Shown one piece after another: positions 4,977 through 5,024 of a DNA stretch of 5,024 bases (the stretch's first letter is position 1; each line of letters opens with the position of its first letter). Below the pieces are notes generated by a model. The model saw only the letters and a list, made by a program, of their open reading frames with translations. It was not told where the DNA came from and made no database searches. The DNA is from an uncultured Clostridium sp. (GTDB lineage: Bacteria; Bacillota; Clostridia; Clostridiales; Clostridiaceae). The position numbers were made by a program, and so were the translations under genes. The stretch lies in the NCBI GenBank assembly GCA_934755305.1, contig CAKVLD010000133.1, positions 1 through 5,024 of the forward strand, written 5' to 3'.

Positions 4977-5024
4977 TTACTGATTCAAAAATAGTAATAA
5001 AATATCCCTATAAAGATTCTTGGG
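4977..5024 (-). CDS. Possible C-terminal end of a gene entering from the right (partial)
   Basis: From the right edge one minus-strand frame reads PKNLYRDILLLFLNQ and then TAA (4979-4977). The other two frames also hit stops, one within five codons and one after twelve. Support comes mostly from position: two hairpins follow directly, the second ending in seven T, as expected after a gene. Fifteen residues are too few to recognise a family. Confidence 0.25.
   Translation of the reverse strand, partial: PKNLYRDILLLFLNQ

Overview
The window is very AT-rich DNA with strong AAGGAGG-type ribosome binding sites, sigma-A promoters (TTGACA or TTGAAA / TATAAT) and U-tailed hairpin terminators. This points to a low-GC Firmicute, most likely Clostridium; the genus is an inference from composition and gene style. 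No rRNA, tRNA, CRISPR array or intact insertion sequence was found.

Left part (1-1746, + strand): the tail of an unrecognised gene enters from the left. A well-formed promoter and leader then drive a FUSC/aromatic-acid-exporter-like membrane protein (240-1277). It is followed by an unrecognised 107-residue hydrophilic protein (1370-1693), probably co-transcribed. A symmetrical hairpin (1714-1746) separates this unit from the minus-strand genes that converge on it.

Middle (1759-4500, - strand): this is a mobility module. Read in its own direction it holds a tyrosine recombinase with all six expected active-site residues (4441-3521), a small protein combining two CxxC pairs with a C-terminal ribbon-helix-helix-like segment (3445-2927, own promoter and strong terminator), an unrecognised 98-residue acidic protein (2846-2550), and the C-terminal part of a large serine recombinase (2494-1802) that has lost its catalytic domain. 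The serine recombinase breaks off at a 12-bp perfect inverted repeat (2484-2525). The picture is an insertion or remnant carrying one apparently functional integrase beside the debris of another recombinase.

Right part (4500-5024): there is no convincing complete protein gene. About 220 bases (4569-4790) are densely folded when read on the minus strand: a 15-bp perfect hairpin, a GCAA-tetraloop hairpin, several shorter stems with alternative pairings, and a terminal run of six U. I read this as a structured non-coding RNA transcribed toward the integrase. raiA-type RNA is a possible identity that I could not confirm. At the far right, a bidirectional-looking terminator (4903-4940) and a short open frame suggest that a minus-strand gene ends just inside the window.

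A 13-bp sequence, TGTAAAACACCAT, occurs at 1746-1758 and again inside the RNA at 4756-4768. Both copies are followed, at slightly different spacing on the minus strand, by AATCC. They bracket the whole recombinase module and are the best visible candidates for its boundaries, although chance similarity in AT-rich DNA is not excluded.
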